Positions 44,345-52,715 are shown, counted from the stretch's first letter. The stretch: 64,000 nucleotides of DNA from Capnocytophaga bilenii (GCF_017565765.1 NZ_JAGDYP010000002.1:372001-436000); one strand, 5' to 3'. The notes: generated by a model from the sequence alone, not told the origin. Made by a program: numbers and translations.

Positions 44345-45130
44345 TTATTTTTTTAAATTTGTTTCGTATTTCAAATAATTAAAACCGTCCAGCTCGGCAG
44401 TCATAGAACCTACACGCAAGGCTGCTTTTAGCTTCACGGGTATTTTATTTTTGTCGTCTGTTATCCACATTGTGATGCCTTCTTCTTCTCTAAACACGCG
44501 TCCGTCTTGCACTATAGGGCAGAATTTCAGTGTTTTAACACTACCAAATTCAGTGCTTATCGTTTCGCGACCTAATAGTTTTAGTTTGAATTTGTAAATT
44601 TCGTCATCGTCAAAAATAACGTCCAGCACAATTTGGTCGCCTGCTTTCATTTTATCCACATTGGGATAATTGCGCAATGCATAAAATGCCGAAATTACAT
44701 CTTGCAATCCCGGTTGGAAAGCTATTTCGGTGCTTTGTCCATTTTCTACATTGTCTATTTTTACTTTATTGTTGCTGTGGTTGAAGTACATTTTGAGGTG
44801 CTTGGTATAGCCTCCTTCGTAAATATTTCGCACAAAAAGGCGAGGTTTGCCATCGGTGATGCCAAAATAACTTTCATAAAAATCTTCCACCTTGAAGAAT
44901 ACCCGCGCCAACCCTGTAGTTTTGCCATAGCCCACTGCGTGAAATACCTTTTCGCCGTTGTACATTTCTTCTTTTACGTGCAAAGTAGCCACGCTTGCAT
45001 TGAAAATGCTATACTTTACCTTAAAGCGAAGCCATTCACCATTTTTAAAAGGCAATTCGTTGTTTTGCCCTACGGCTACACTACTTATTAACGTTACTAA
45101 AATTGCTGCTAAAATACTTAATTGTTTCAT
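44345..45130 (-). CDS. DUF3108 domain-containing periplasmic protein
   Basis: 261 residues with a signal peptide (LSILAAILVTLISSVAVGQ). The body has the DUF3108 pattern: GEWLRFKVKYSIFNASVATL near the N-terminus, GKTTGLARVFFKVEDFYESYF, and PGLQDVISAFYALRNYP. The domain is a beta-rich fold of unknown function in many Gram-negative envelopes, and in Bacteroidota is near-universal. It stands alone here: 130 bases of repeat tract separate it from rsgA. Confidence 0.8.
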   Translation of the reverse strand: MKQLSILAAILVTLISSVAVGQNNELPFKNGEWLRFKVKYSIFNASVATLHVKEEMYNGEKVFHAVGYGKTTGLARVFFKVEDFYESYFGITDGKPRLFVRNIYEGGYTKHLKMYFNHSNNKVKIDNVENGQSTEIAFQPGLQDVISAFYALRNYPNVDKMKAGDQIVLDVIFDDDEIYKFKLKLLGRETISTEFGSVKTLKFCPIVQDGRVFREEEGITMWITDDKNKIPVKLKAALRVGSMTAELDGFNYLKYETNLKK

Positions 45131-45262
45131 TCTATGTTAGTTATTAGTCTTTAGTTATTAGATTGCCCCATACCTTTTCACAAAATTTCAGAACCTACCA
45201 AATTCAAAATTCAAAATTCATAATTCATAATTTCTTTAGGCACAAAAACTTTGCCAAATTCA
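45131..45262. repeat. aattcaaaattcataattc tract upstream of the DUF3108 gene
   Basis: About 45197-45235 reads ccaaattcaaaattcaaaattcataattcataatttc and a second short piece follows at about 45256-45280, running into the last codons of rsgA (IMNYE stop). The tract therefore provides the end of that gene. Confidence 0.55.
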
Positions 45263-46201
45263 TCATTCGTAATTCATAATTCTGTAACTCTCCTCGTCCC
45301 CTTCCAATATTTGCAGGTAGCTTTTGTAGCGTGACCAAGCAATTTCGTCATTTTCTAATGCCTCTTTCACGGCGCAATGAGGTTCATCGGTATGCAAGCA
45401 GTTGTTGAACTTGCAGTCTTCTTTTAGGGCGAAGAATTCTGGAAAGTAATCGGTGAGCTCGTGTTTGTCTATTTCTACCATACCAAAGCCTTTAATGCCG
45501 GGGGTATCGATGATGTGAGCTCCAAAGGGAAGGTCGAACATTTCGGCAAAGGTGGTAGTGTGTTGTCCTTGCTGGTGTTGTAGAGATATTTCGCCTGTTT
45601 TGAGTGCCAATTGGGGCGCAATAGCGTTGATGAGTGTAGATTTTCCTGCCCCAGAATGTCCCGATACCACACAGGTTTTGCCCCGCATCGTTTCTTTTAC
45701 TTTTTCTATATTTTTGCCTGTAGTAGCCGAAATGCCTATACATTCATAGCCCACCTTGCGGTACAACTGTGCCAAGTACTTCACTTCTGCCAATTCATCG
45801 GGGGTGTAGGTATCTACTTTGTTGAATAGCAAAACAGTTTTGATGCTATAAGCCTCAGCGGTAACCAAAAAGCGGTCTATAAAAGTAGTGGAAGTAGGCG
45901 GATTATTAAGCGTAACAACCAAGAAAGCAAGGTCTATATTGGCAGCGATAATATGCGTTTGCTTAGATAAGTTTACAGACTTGCGAATGATGTAGTTTTG
46001 TCGTTCCTCAACGGCTGTAATCACCCCTTGCAGTCCTTCTTCTTGCTGAAAAGCTACATAGTCGCCCACTGCCACAGGATTGGTATTTTTGATACCTTTT
46101 AGGCGCATTTTTCCTTTGATGCGGCACTGGTAAAACACTCCGCTATTTTCTTCTTTTACGGTATACCAGCTCCCTGTAGATTTATACACAAGTCCTCTCA
46201 T
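45263..46201 (-). CDS. rsgA: Small-ribosomal-subunit biogenesis GTPase RsgA
   Basis: 312 residues with a circularly permuted GTPase: G4 LLFNKVDTYTPDE comes before G1 SGHSGAGKSTLINAI and G3 IDTPGIKGFG. An OB-fold N-terminal domain (MRGLVYKSTGSWYTVKEE) precedes it, and the C-terminal zinc motif is CKFNNCLHTDEPHC. It checks late 30S assembly. The final few residues (RIMNYE) are encoded in the aattcat repeat tract, so the original C-terminus may have been slightly altered. 21 bases separate it from the CvpA gene. Confidence 0.95.
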   Translation of the reverse strand: MRGLVYKSTGSWYTVKEENSGVFYQCRIKGKMRLKGIKNTNPVAVGDYVAFQQEEGLQGVITAVEERQNYIIRKSVNLSKQTHIIAANIDLAFLVVTLNNPPTSTTFIDRFLVTAEAYSIKTVLLFNKVDTYTPDELAEVKYLAQLYRKVGYECIGISATTGKNIEKVKETMRGKTCVVSGHSGAGKSTLINAIAPQLALKTGEISLQHQQGQHTTTFAEMFDLPFGAHIIDTPGIKGFGMVEIDKHELTDYFPEFFALKEDCKFNNCLHTDEPHCAVKEALENDEIAWSRYKSYLQILEGDEESYRIMNYE

Positions 46202-46221
46202 TCAAAAATAAGTATTTTAAA

Positions 46222-46704
46222 TTATTTAGGAAACACCTTATCATACACCATATTGCTTATGCCTTTTACGGGGGCATAGAGCACAGATTCGGTTAGCAAA
46301 CTTCCCGACAGCCATTTGTCGGTTTGCAAAGTACGTTCTAAGAACAAAAACAAAGAGCCTATAATGACGGCAGCTTTGAGCATACCAAAGAGTGCCCCTG
46401 CCAAGCGGTTTAGGAAGCCTAATTCGGCATCTTTGAGCATTTTAGTAATAATTTTGGCGAGAGTCATCAGCAGTAGCATCATTACCAAGAGGGTAATGAC
46501 AAAGGCGATGACCTCTAAGGTTTGTTTTTCTACAGAAAATATATTACTTAACAGATTAGCGGTATAGAACGAAAAGTGTATTGCCCCATAAATACCTACT
46601 ACAATAGCCAGTAGCGAAGCCATTTCTATAATAAGTCCTCGCATATAGCCCCTTACTAAGCCAAAACCCAAGATTACTGCTAATATAATGTCTATTTTAT
46701 TCAT
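46222..46704 (-). CDS. CvpA family inner-membrane protein
   Basis: 160 residues with four hydrophobic helices. The start IDIILAVILGFGLVRGYMRGLIIE is the CvpA signature; the helices after it contain GIYGAIHFSFYTANLL and NRLAGALFGMLKAAVIIGSLF. CvpA proteins were named for colicin V production but their general role is in envelope integrity and is not settled. Probably co-transcribed with rsgA. Confidence 0.82.
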   Translation of the reverse strand: MNKIDIILAVILGFGLVRGYMRGLIIEMASLLAIVVGIYGAIHFSFYTANLLSNIFSVEKQTLEVIAFVITLLVMMLLLMTLAKIITKMLKDAELGFLNRLAGALFGMLKAAVIIGSLFLFLERTLQTDKWLSGSLLTESVLYAPVKGISNMVYDKVFPK

Positions 46705-46763
46705 ATTCGTTATTTTGCTGATTTAAAGGGTATCATATCTTTTCTTTATTATGATTGTGCCAC

Positions 46764-46829
46764 ACCCCCGCTGGCGCAAGCTTGCAGCTTGTGCCCAATT
46801 CAAAATTCAAAATTCATAATTCATAATTC
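46764..46829. repeat. REP-like hairpin (copy 3) with aattcaaaa tract
   Basis: acccccgctggcgcaagcttgcagcttgtgccc followed by aattcaaaattcaaaattcataattcataattcc. Its right edge supplies the stop codon that truncates the toxin gene next to it. Confidence 0.75.
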
Positions 46830-47033
46830 CCTTGACCATACATCTCTTACTCCATATCCTTTTAAGGCTTCAGGTTTTCCTGTACCTTTCTTAGGTGTTT
46901 TTCTAAGTTCTTTTAGAAAATCTGCTATTTTAGAAAGTATTTGCTTATTACCTCCTTTGGTAAATTTCTTTATATCTTTTAAATACTCTTCAGAATAGGT
47001 TGTTATATAGTTTTTTTCCTCTTGTATTTCCAT
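46821..47033 (-). pseudogene. YoeB/Txe-like toxin, C-terminus cut by repeat
   Basis: 70 residues. The frame shows a RelE-superfamily toxin of the YoeB/Txe kind: YLKDIKKFTKGGNKQILSKI, FLKELRKTPKKGTGKPE, then ALKGYGVRDVWSREL and stop. In intact members the text around WSR continues with an Arg/His-rich strand and the HxxHxY-type C-terminus that cleaves mRNA. Here the frame enters the aattcataattc tract right after WSR, so catalytic C-terminal residues are missing. The antitoxin start lies one base overlapped upstream. Confidence 0.7.
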
Positions 47034-47254
47034 TATCCTAACAACATTTTATCCATTTCTTCATCACTAATTATTTTTCCCTCTTGGGAGCGTGCTTTAT
47101 CTATTCTTGCAAAAAATGTTTCTTTGGAAATTCTTGTATTATTTTTTTTAGCTGCAATATCCTGATATTTTACCTTAAACTTTTTAAATAGCTCTTCAAA
47201 CAGATGAAAATCAGCTTCTTTTATTTCTACTTTTTCTAATATTATGGTGCTCAT
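47033..47254 (-). CDS. Antitoxin partner of the truncated YoeB-like toxin (73 aa)
   Basis: 73 residues, first gene of the pair, its stop overlapping the toxin start. It shares a C-terminal pattern (TFFARIDKARSQ ... SDEEMDKMLLG) with the antitoxin at 58666-58884 (NFFTMIDDARAS ... SKQELLDMLYE), so both belong to one family. A N-terminal beta-like segment (STIILEKVEIKEADFHLFEELFKKF) precedes it. With the toxin truncated, the antitoxin is probably an unneeded survivor. Confidence 0.65.
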   Translation of the reverse strand: MSTIILEKVEIKEADFHLFEELFKKFKVKYQDIAAKKNNTRISKETFFARIDKARSQEGKIISDEEMDKMLLG

Positions 47255-47430
47255 AATGATTTATTTTTCTGAATACTTATTGTTATTAAAAATCAATTTG
47301 TGTGATATGTTTAACTTTGACGACAATGTGTGTGCCACAATCGTACTTTTAAATAGATTGCGGCAAAAATACAGAAAAATAATTATCTTTGCAATCTATC
47401 ACTCAATTTCTTTTTATACTTAGCAAAAAT
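47255..47430. other. Intergenic: MITE fragment and orphan promoter
   Basis: Contains gtgtgccacaatcgtacttttaaatag (about 47330-47357), which matches the right-hand inner part of the MITEs (compare gtggcacaattgtactattaaa at 58613), and a plus-strand TATCTTTG -7 element (47384-47391) with no gene after it: the REP-like hairpin begins 40 bases on. Confidence 0.5.
47384..47391 (+). promoter_or_regulatory. Orphan -7 element
   Basis: TATCTTTG then C on the plus strand; the gene it served has been replaced by a REP-like hairpin and low-complexity sequence. Confidence 0.4.
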
Positions 47431-47490
47431 CCCCCCGCAGGCGCAAGCTTGCAGCTTGTGCCCAATTCAAAATTCAGAATTCATAATTCC
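47431..47490. repeat. REP-like hairpin (copy 4) with aattcaaaa tract
   Basis: ccccccgcaggcgcaagcttgcagcttgtgccc followed by aattcaaaattcagaattcataattcc. The next 180 bases (47491-47670) are low-complexity, C-rich words such as cccattactcccatagctcccata and a gaaaggggggtaggggggaatg stretch, with no gene. Confidence 0.75.
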
Positions 47491-47671
47491 CTTTGCCGCC
47501 CGCACTCTCACCCATCCCATTACTCCCATAGCTCCCATAATTGCCCGTGTAGCTCACACCCCATTATTCCCATTGCTCCCACAATCGCTCCTCACAAATA
47601 GCACAACTGCAGCATTTTCCCCTTTTGAAAGGGGGGTAGGGGGGAATGTTACTTTATTTCCATCCCCGTCC

Positions 47672-47706
47672 CACAATTCAAAATTCAGAATTCAAAATTC
47701 ATAATT
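47672..47706. repeat. aattcaaaattcagaattc tract
   Basis: caattcaaaattcagaattcaaaattcataattt, directly abutting the dispersed 165-bp repeat copy B. Confidence 0.65.
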
Positions 47707-47862
47707 TGCCAATTCCCCTCGCACTATTTAGAGCGCATTATAGGCTTGAAAAACTCTTTTCTCTATGGTGTATAAAGAAAAATAGTAGGGCAATTCTTTT
47801 GTATTATACTGATTAGTAAGTTGTTGTAATTTTAACAACATATCTGATACATTACCCTTTAT
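47698..47862 (-). repeat. Dispersed 165-bp non-coding repeat (copy B)
   Basis: The reverse complement matches 16935-17102 along its length. Its end overlaps the stop codon of the 121-aa gene, so it forms that gene's 3-prime flank. An imperfect inverted repeat (ttgttgtaattttaacaacat, about 47820-47841) inside could act as a terminator for that gene. Confidence 0.8.
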
Positions 47863-48217
47863 GGTGATTTTTAAAATCAGTTGTTACCTCACACTCTCTT
47901 AGAAGGTAAGAACGTCCATCTGATAGAATAAAAGACTCCTTATCAATCCAGCCTACCAATATATGTAATAATTCAGCACTTCTTTTTAGTTGGTTTCGCC
48001 ATCCTTCTATATCCAAATGATATTGGACAGAGAAAAACATATCTCCTTCAGGTGTTATTATGAAACAGCCATCTTCAACAACTCCCCCTTTTGTCGCTAA
48101 TAAAGGCTTTTGTGCATTTACTATTTTGAAAAAATCATACTTCTCTGTTTTTTGTAAATATAGTATTTCTACACCTTCAATCTTTTCAAAACCTGATATT
48201 TTTACATAGTCATTCAT
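47852..48217 (-). CDS. Hypothetical protein (121 aa), possible immunity protein
   Basis: A soluble 121-residue protein with no signal peptide: KISGFEKIEGVEILYLQKTE, then GDMFFSVQYHLDIEGWRN and LLRECEVTTDF. Not recognised as a family by eye. Its ATG is one base after the TAG that ends a 32-codon C-terminal fragment of another protein (48219-48317). Tight coupling of a small cytoplasmic protein behind the C-terminus of a larger one is the standard layout of polymorphic toxin-immunity pairs. The immunity role is inference from context only. Confidence 0.5.
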   Translation of the reverse strand: MNDYVKISGFEKIEGVEILYLQKTEKYDFFKIVNAQKPLLATKGGVVEDGCFIITPEGDMFFSVQYHLDIEGWRNQLKRSAELLHILVGWIDKESFILSDGRSYLLRECEVTTDFKNHHKG

Positions 48218-48218
48218 A

Positions 48219-48317
48219 CTATTTTGTTATTTTAAATTGAAAATTAGTAATTCCTGCTTCTTCAAAAATCTTTATATAATGATCTCTTAATTCTTCGGAG
48301 TTAGTATGATATATTAC
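48219..48317 (-). pseudogene. 32-codon C-terminal fragment of a lost (possibly toxin) gene
   Basis: On the minus strand the frame VIYHTNSEELRDHYIKIFEE then AGITNFQFKITK ends at TAG 48219-48221, one base before the next ATG. Upstream the frame runs straight into the REP-like hairpin at 48317-48349, so everything N-terminal has been lost. Residue content is normal for a globular C-terminal helix and strand. The parent could be a polymorphic toxin, given the gene after it. Confidence 0.5.
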
Positions 48318-48366
48318 CCCCCGCTGGCGCAAGCTTGTAGCTTGTGCCCAATTCACAATTCACAAT
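48317..48366. repeat. REP-like hairpin (copy 5) with aattcacaattcacaattc tract
   Basis: ccccgctggcgcaagcttgtagcttgtgcccaattcacaattcacaattc; the left edge truncates the 32-codon fragment. Confidence 0.75.
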
Positions 48367-48456
48367 TCTCTCCCCCGTCCTACCTGTCCCATTTGTCCCA
48401 TTTGTCGCACCCGTCCCACAATTCAAAATTCAGAATTCAAAATTCAAAATTCTCTC
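48367..48456. repeat. Low-complexity C-rich words and aattcaaaa tract
   Basis: Tandem cccatttgtcccatttgtc then a caattcaaaattcagaattcaaaattcaaaattc run. Confidence 0.55.
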
Positions 48457-48490
48457 CCCTCCGCTGGCGCAAGCTTGTAGCTTGTGCCCA
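48457..48490. repeat. REP-like hairpin (copy 6)
   Basis: ccctccgctggcgcaagcttgtagcttgtgccca, the second copy within 150 bases and in the same orientation as copy 5. Confidence 0.75.
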
Positions 48491-48580
48491 ATAATCACTT
48501 CTATTCATATTGTAGGGGCGATTAGCAAATCGCCCTCACAAAACAAAACCTTTCAAACAACCTCTTTTATTTTTTGGCAA
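48491..48580 (-). repeat. Partial MITE (gggcgat hairpin part)
   Basis: Reverse complement of the MITE interior: cacttctattcatattgtaggggcgattagcaaatcgccctcacaaaacaaaacc, matching 16690-16740 and 55930-55985. Its outer inverted end has decayed (tttcaaacaacctctttt). Confidence 0.65.
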
Positions 48581-48600
48581 AGATAGTAAAATAATAACAA

Positions 48601-48660
48601 ATAGCAAGTGCTATCTTGGTGCTACTTTGGTGCTACCTTGGTGCCATTTTTATCCTTCGC
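48601..48660. repeat. Short 12-bp tandem repeat (ttggtgctacct)
   Basis: ctatcttggtgctactttggtgctaccttggtgccat: three or four degenerate copies of a 12-bp word, followed by tatccttcgctta as at 6140-6180. Confidence 0.6.
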
Positions 48661-48711
48661 TTATCTATGACTTTTGATTGGTAAGATGATTTGTCATTTA
48701 TCATTATTTCG

Positions 48712-48719
48712 TATCTTTG
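48712..48719 (+). promoter_or_regulatory. -7 element for uvrB
   Basis: TATCTTTG then C, 20 bases before the ATG at 48739. It lies inside the longer open frame that starts at 48691 and so excludes that start. Confidence 0.6.
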
Positions 48720-48738
48720 CACCAAATTATCAACACCG

Positions 48739-50733
48739 ATGAAATTCTCTATAGTCTCTGAGTTTGCCCCTACAGGCGACCAGCCTCAAGCTATCAAACA
48801 ATTAGTAGAAGGCATAGAAAAAAACGACAAATACCAAGTGCTATTAGGCGTTACGGGTTCTGGTAAAACTTTTACCATTGCCAATGTGGTAGAGCAGGTA
48901 CAACGCCCTACCCTTGTGCTGGCTCATAACAAAACGCTTGCCGCCCAACTGTATTCGGAATTTAAGGCGTTTTTTCCTAATAATGCGGTAGAATACTTTG
49001 TATCGTACTACGACTATTACCAGCCTGAAGCTTATATCCCTACTACGGGTACTTATATTGAAAAAGACCTTTCTATCAACGATGAGATTGAAAAACTGCG
49101 CCTTAGCACTACTTCTGCCTTACTATCGGGCAGGCGCGATGTGCTCGTGGTAGCCTCTGTATCTTGCCTCTATGGTATTGGTAACCCTGTGGAATTTCAG
49201 AAGAATGTGATTACCATTAAACGGGGTGATACAATGCCCCGCACTAAACTGATGCATCGGCTTGTACAAAGTCTCTACGCTCGCACTACTGCCGATTTCA
49301 GGCACGGCAATTTCCGCATCAAAGGCGATGTGCTGGATGTGTTCCCAGGGTATGATGATAACGCTTTTCGCATTCACTTCTTTGGCAATGAAATTGAAGA
49401 AATAGAACAATTTGACCCTACTACCAACCATATTTTAGACCATTACGACAGTCTGAACATTTATCCTGCTAATATGTTTGTTACTTCGCCTGATATTCTG
49501 CAAAAGGCGATATGGAACATTCAGCAAGACCTGACCAAACAGGTGGAATTCTTTGAAGCATCGGGGAAACCCTTAGAGGCTAAACGGCTAAAAGAGCGCA
49601 CTGAATTTGACCTTGAGATGATACGCGAACTGGGCTATTGTTCGGGTATTGAAAACTACTCGCGCTATTTAGATGGGCGTGAGGCTGGTACGCGCCCTTT
49701 CTGCCTTATAGACTATTTTCCTGATGATTTTTTGATGGTAATAGACGAAAGCCACGTAACGGTGCCCCAAGTGCACGCTATGTATGGCGGCGACCGCAGT
49801 AGGAAAGAAAACTTGGTGGAATACGGCTTTAGGTTGCCCGCAGCTATGGACAACCGTCCGCTGAAATTTGAAGAGTTTGAAGCCTTGCAGCGCCAAGTGA
49901 TATACGTGAGTGCTACCCCTGCTGATTACGAGCTACAGAAAGCACAAGGGGTATACGTGGAACAAGTGATACGCCCTACAGGACTACTTGACCCCGAAAT
50001 AGAAGTGCGCCCAAGCCAAAATCAGATAGACGACCTTGTAGAAGAAATACAAGTGCGCGTAGAGAAAGACGAGCGCATACTCGTAACAACCCTTACCAAG
50101 CGTATGGCTGAGGAACTCACCAAATACCTTACCCGCATAGGGGTACGATGCCGCTATATCCACAGCGATGTGGATACTTTGGAACGCGTAGAGATTATGC
50201 AAGACCTCCGCAAAGGGCTCTTTGATGTACTCATTGGGGTAAACCTGCTACGTGAGGGGTTAGACCTGCCCGAAGTGTCGCTTGTGGCTATCCTTGATGC
50301 TGATAAAGAAGGCTTCTTACGCTCTACCCGCTCGCTTACCCAAACCGTAGGACGGGCAGCACGTAACGTGAACGGCAAAGCCATAATGTACGCCGACAAG
50401 ATAACTGACAGTATGCAGCGCACTATTGATGATACTAACTATAGGCGTGAAAAACAAATGAACTACAACAAGGCTCACGGCATCACACCACAGCCACTGC
50501 ACAAGAAGATAGAGAACAGCCTTAGCAAGAGCCCCATCAGTGAATTTCATTACGACCCTACCTTTGCCACCACTAAAGCCGCTGAACCCAAAGCTGAATA
50601 TTATAGTGCTAAAGAATTGGAGAAAAAAATTAAAGAAACTCGCAAACTAATGGAAGCTGCAGCTAAAGAGCTCGATTTTATGAAGGCTGCCCAATACCGC
50701 GATGAGATAAAGCGATTGGAGGCTATGAAGTAA
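48739..50733 (+). CDS. uvrB: Excinuclease ABC subunit B
   Basis: 664 residues from ATG 48739 ([19 protein letters not shown]). Walker [17 protein letters not shown] (about residues 35-50), the beta-hairpin region [21 protein letters not shown] that clamps damaged DNA, helicase motif [14 protein letters not shown], motif [12 protein letters not shown] and the C-terminal UVR motif ([20 protein letters not shown]) that contacts UvrC. It verifies lesions in nucleotide excision repair. The remaining uvr genes are not in the window. Confidence 0.96.
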   Translation: MKFSIVSEFAPTGDQPQAIKQLVEGIEKNDKYQVLLGVTGSGKTFTIANVVEQVQRPTLVLAHNKTLAAQLYSEFKAFFPNNAVEYFVSYYDYYQPEAYIPTTGTYIEKDLSINDEIEKLRLSTTSALLSGRRDVLVVASVSCLYGIGNPVEFQKNVITIKRGDTMPRTKLMHRLVQSLYARTTADFRHGNFRIKGDVLDVFPGYDDNAFRIHFFGNEIEEIEQFDPTTNHILDHYDSLNIYPANMFVTSPDILQKAIWNIQQDLTKQVEFFEASGKPLEAKRLKERTEFDLEMIRELGYCSGIENYSRYLDGREAGTRPFCLIDYFPDDFLMVIDESHVTVPQVHAMYGGDRSRKENLVEYGFRLPAAMDNRPLKFEEFEALQRQVIYVSATPADYELQKAQGVYVEQVIRPTGLLDPEIEVRPSQNQIDDLVEEIQVRVEKDERILVTTLTKRMAEELTKYLTRIGVRCRYIHSDVDTLERVEIMQDLRKGLFDVLIGVNLLREGLDLPEVSLVAILDADKEGFLRSTRSLTQTVGRAARNVNGKAIMYADKITDSMQRTIDDTNYRREKQMNYNKAHGITPQPLHKKIENSLSKSPISEFHYDPTFATTKAAEPKAEYYSAKELEKKIKETRKLMEAAAKELDFMKAAQYRDEIKRLEAMK

Positions 50734-50771
50734 AATTATGAATTTTGGATTCTGATTTCAGAATTATTTTA

Positions 50772-50779
50772 TATCTTTG
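50772..50779 (+). promoter_or_regulatory. -7 element for the antitoxin-glyS region
   Basis: TATCTTTG then C, 22 bases before the antitoxin ATG. With no other promoter seen before glyS (51106), it may also drive glyS. Confidence 0.55.
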
Positions 50780-50800
50780 CAAATAAAAACATAAAGAAAT

Positions 50801-51034
50801 ATGAATGCAACATTACAAAATATACCTATACCGCAAATTTTAACAGATAGTAATGGCGATGGAATTGCAATTATTTCGGCAGATGAATATAACTATTTGC
50901 TAAGTGCTACAGAAATGTATGAAGATATGATGGATATTCAAGAATTTGAAGCTGCTAAAGGACAGGAAAAAGTTCCTTTAGATATAGTTTTAAAACGATT
51001 AGAAGAGAAAAGAAAGAAAAATGGAATATCCTAA
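50801..51034 (+). CDS. Phd/YefM-like antitoxin with deleted toxin partner (77 aa)
   Basis: 77 residues: an N-terminal DNA-binding-like strand-helix (GDGIAIISADEYNYLLSATEMYEDM) typical of Phd/YefM antitoxins and an acidic-basic C-terminal tail (PLDIVLKRLEEKRKKNG). It is intact. Its partner toxin is represented only by the scar at 51021-51094. It lies between uvrB and glyS, with its own -7 element. Confidence 0.7.
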   Translation: MNATLQNIPIPQILTDSNGDGIAIISADEYNYLLSATEMYEDMMDIQEFEAAKGQEKVPLDIVLKRLEEKRKKNGIS

Positions 51035-51094
51035 AAAATAACTATAGAGGTTGTAACAATAGGACATCGGAAAGATGTATATAAAAAAAGATAA
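51021..51094 (+). pseudogene. RelE/ParE-type toxin reduced to its two ends by an internal deletion
   Basis: An ATG at 51021, overlapping the antitoxin stop in the normal way, starts MEYPKK and then meets TAA. Nine bases later, another frame reads IEVVTIGHRKDVYKKR and stop (51044-51094), which is the characteristic C-terminal strand of RelE/ParE toxins (VVTIGHRKDVY). All that lies between, about 80 residues, is missing. The scar is precise and still lies between antitoxin and glyS. Confidence 0.65.
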
Positions 51095-51105
51095 TTATAA
51101 TTACA

Positions 51106-52653
51106 ATGGCAAAAACTGAAGATTTGTTTAAAAAAGTAATCGCTCACGCTAAAGAATACGGTTTTATTTTTCCTTCGAGCGAAATATACGATGGGCTTAG
51201 TGCTGTGTATGACTACGGTCAGAATGGTGTAGAACTTAAAAAAAACATACGCGACTACTGGTGGCGCGCTATGGTGCAACTAAACGAAAATATCGTGGGT
51301 ATTGATGCCGCGATCTTTATGCACCCTACTACTTGGAAGGCTTCAGGACACGTAGACGCTTTCAACGACCCTCTGATTGACAATAAAGACTCTAAAAAAC
51401 GCTACCGCGCCGATGTGTTGGTAGAAGATTACGTAGCTAAATTGGACGAAAAAATTGAAAAAGAAGTTGCTAAAGCGCAAAAACGCTTTGGTGAGGCTTT
51501 TGACTTGGAACAATTTCTAGCTACTAACCCTCGCGTACTAGAATACAAACAACGCGGACAAGAAATTTTATCGCGCTTGGCTAAATCGTTAGAAACGGAT
51601 AACCTTGCCGATGTGAAAGCACTCATTGAAGAATTAGAAATCGCTGACCCCGAAACAGGTTCTCGCAATTGGACTGATGTAAAGCAATTCAACCTGATGT
51701 TTGGTACCAAAATAGGTGCTTCGGCTGATGCTTCAATGGATTTGTACCTTCGTCCTGAAACGGCTCAGGGTATTTTTGTAAACTTCCTGAACGTTCAAAA
51801 GTCAGGACGTATGAAAATACCTTTTGGAATTGCTCAAACAGGAAAGGCTTTCCGCAACGAAATCGTAGCACGCCAATTTATATTCCGTATGCGTGAGTTC
51901 GAACAAATGGAAATGCAGTTCTTCATCAAACCTGGTACGCAACAACAATGGTATGACTATTGGAAACAAACGCGCCTTGCGTGGCACCTTTCGTTGGGCT
52001 TGGGCGAAGAAAACTATCGTTTTCACCCTCACGAAAAATTAGCTCACTACGCCGATGCAGCTTGCGATATAGAATTCCGCTTCCCATTTGGCTTCAAAGA
52101 GCTTGAAGGTATCCATTCTCGTACTAACTTCGACTTGGGTAACCACGAAAAATATTCTGGACGAAAACTACAATATTTTGACCCTGAAACGAATGAAAGC
52201 TACACACCTTATGTGTTGGAAACTTCTATTGGCTTAGACCGTATGTTCTTGGCTATCTTCTCGAATGCTCTTCAGGAAGAAACATTAGAAAGTGGCGATA
52301 CACGTACATTGCTAAAATTGCCTTTTGTATTGGCTCCTACTAAAGTAGCTGTACTGCCGCTACTAAAGCGCGATGGATTACCTGAAAAAGCTGAAGAAAT
52401 TGTAAACGAACTGAAATACTACTTTACGGTGGCTTATGACGAAAAAGATGCGGTTGGTCGCCGCTATCGCCGTCAAGATGCGGTAGGTACGCCTTTCTGT
52501 ATCACTGTAGATCATCAAACCTTAGAAGACAATACGGTTACACTACGCCACCGCGATACTATGGAACAACAACGTATTGCTATACCTGAACTACAGGCAG
52601 TAATTGCCAAAGAGGTAGATATGAACCAATGGTTGCGTAGATTAGGGCGTTAG
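51106..52653 (+). CDS. glyS: Glycyl-tRNA synthetase (alpha2, eukaryote-like type)
   Basis: 515 residues of the class II, single-chain type. Marks are GFIFPSSEIYDGLSAVYDYG near the N-terminus, motif 2-type LRPETAQGIFVNFLNVQKSG, IPFGIAQTGKAFRNEI and the SIGLDRMFLAIF motif 3; a C-terminal anticodon-binding domain follows (VAVLPLLKRDGLPEKAEEI). It charges tRNA-Gly. The gene follows the toxin scar by 11 bases. Confidence 0.96.
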   Translation: MAKTEDLFKKVIAHAKEYGFIFPSSEIYDGLSAVYDYGQNGVELKKNIRDYWWRAMVQLNENIVGIDAAIFMHPTTWKASGHVDAFNDPLIDNKDSKKRYRADVLVEDYVAKLDEKIEKEVAKAQKRFGEAFDLEQFLATNPRVLEYKQRGQEILSRLAKSLETDNLADVKALIEELEIADPETGSRNWTDVKQFNLMFGTKIGASADASMDLYLRPETAQGIFVNFLNVQKSGRMKIPFGIAQTGKAFRNEIVARQFIFRMREFEQMEMQFFIKPGTQQQWYDYWKQTRLAWHLSLGLGEENYRFHPHEKLAHYADAACDIEFRFPFGFKELEGIHSRTNFDLGNHEKYSGRKLQYFDPETNESYTPYVLETSIGLDRMFLAIFSNALQEETLESGDTRTLLKLPFVLAPTKVAVLPLLKRDGLPEKAEEIVNELKYYFTVAYDEKDAVGRRYRRQDAVGTPFCITVDHQTLEDNTVTLRHRDTMEQQRIAIPELQAVIAKEVDMNQWLRRLGR

Positions 52654-52715
52654 TCATTACGGAAATAGAAGATGTTTACTAAAACTTTTACAAAGATTAC
52701 ACATAGCATTAGAGA

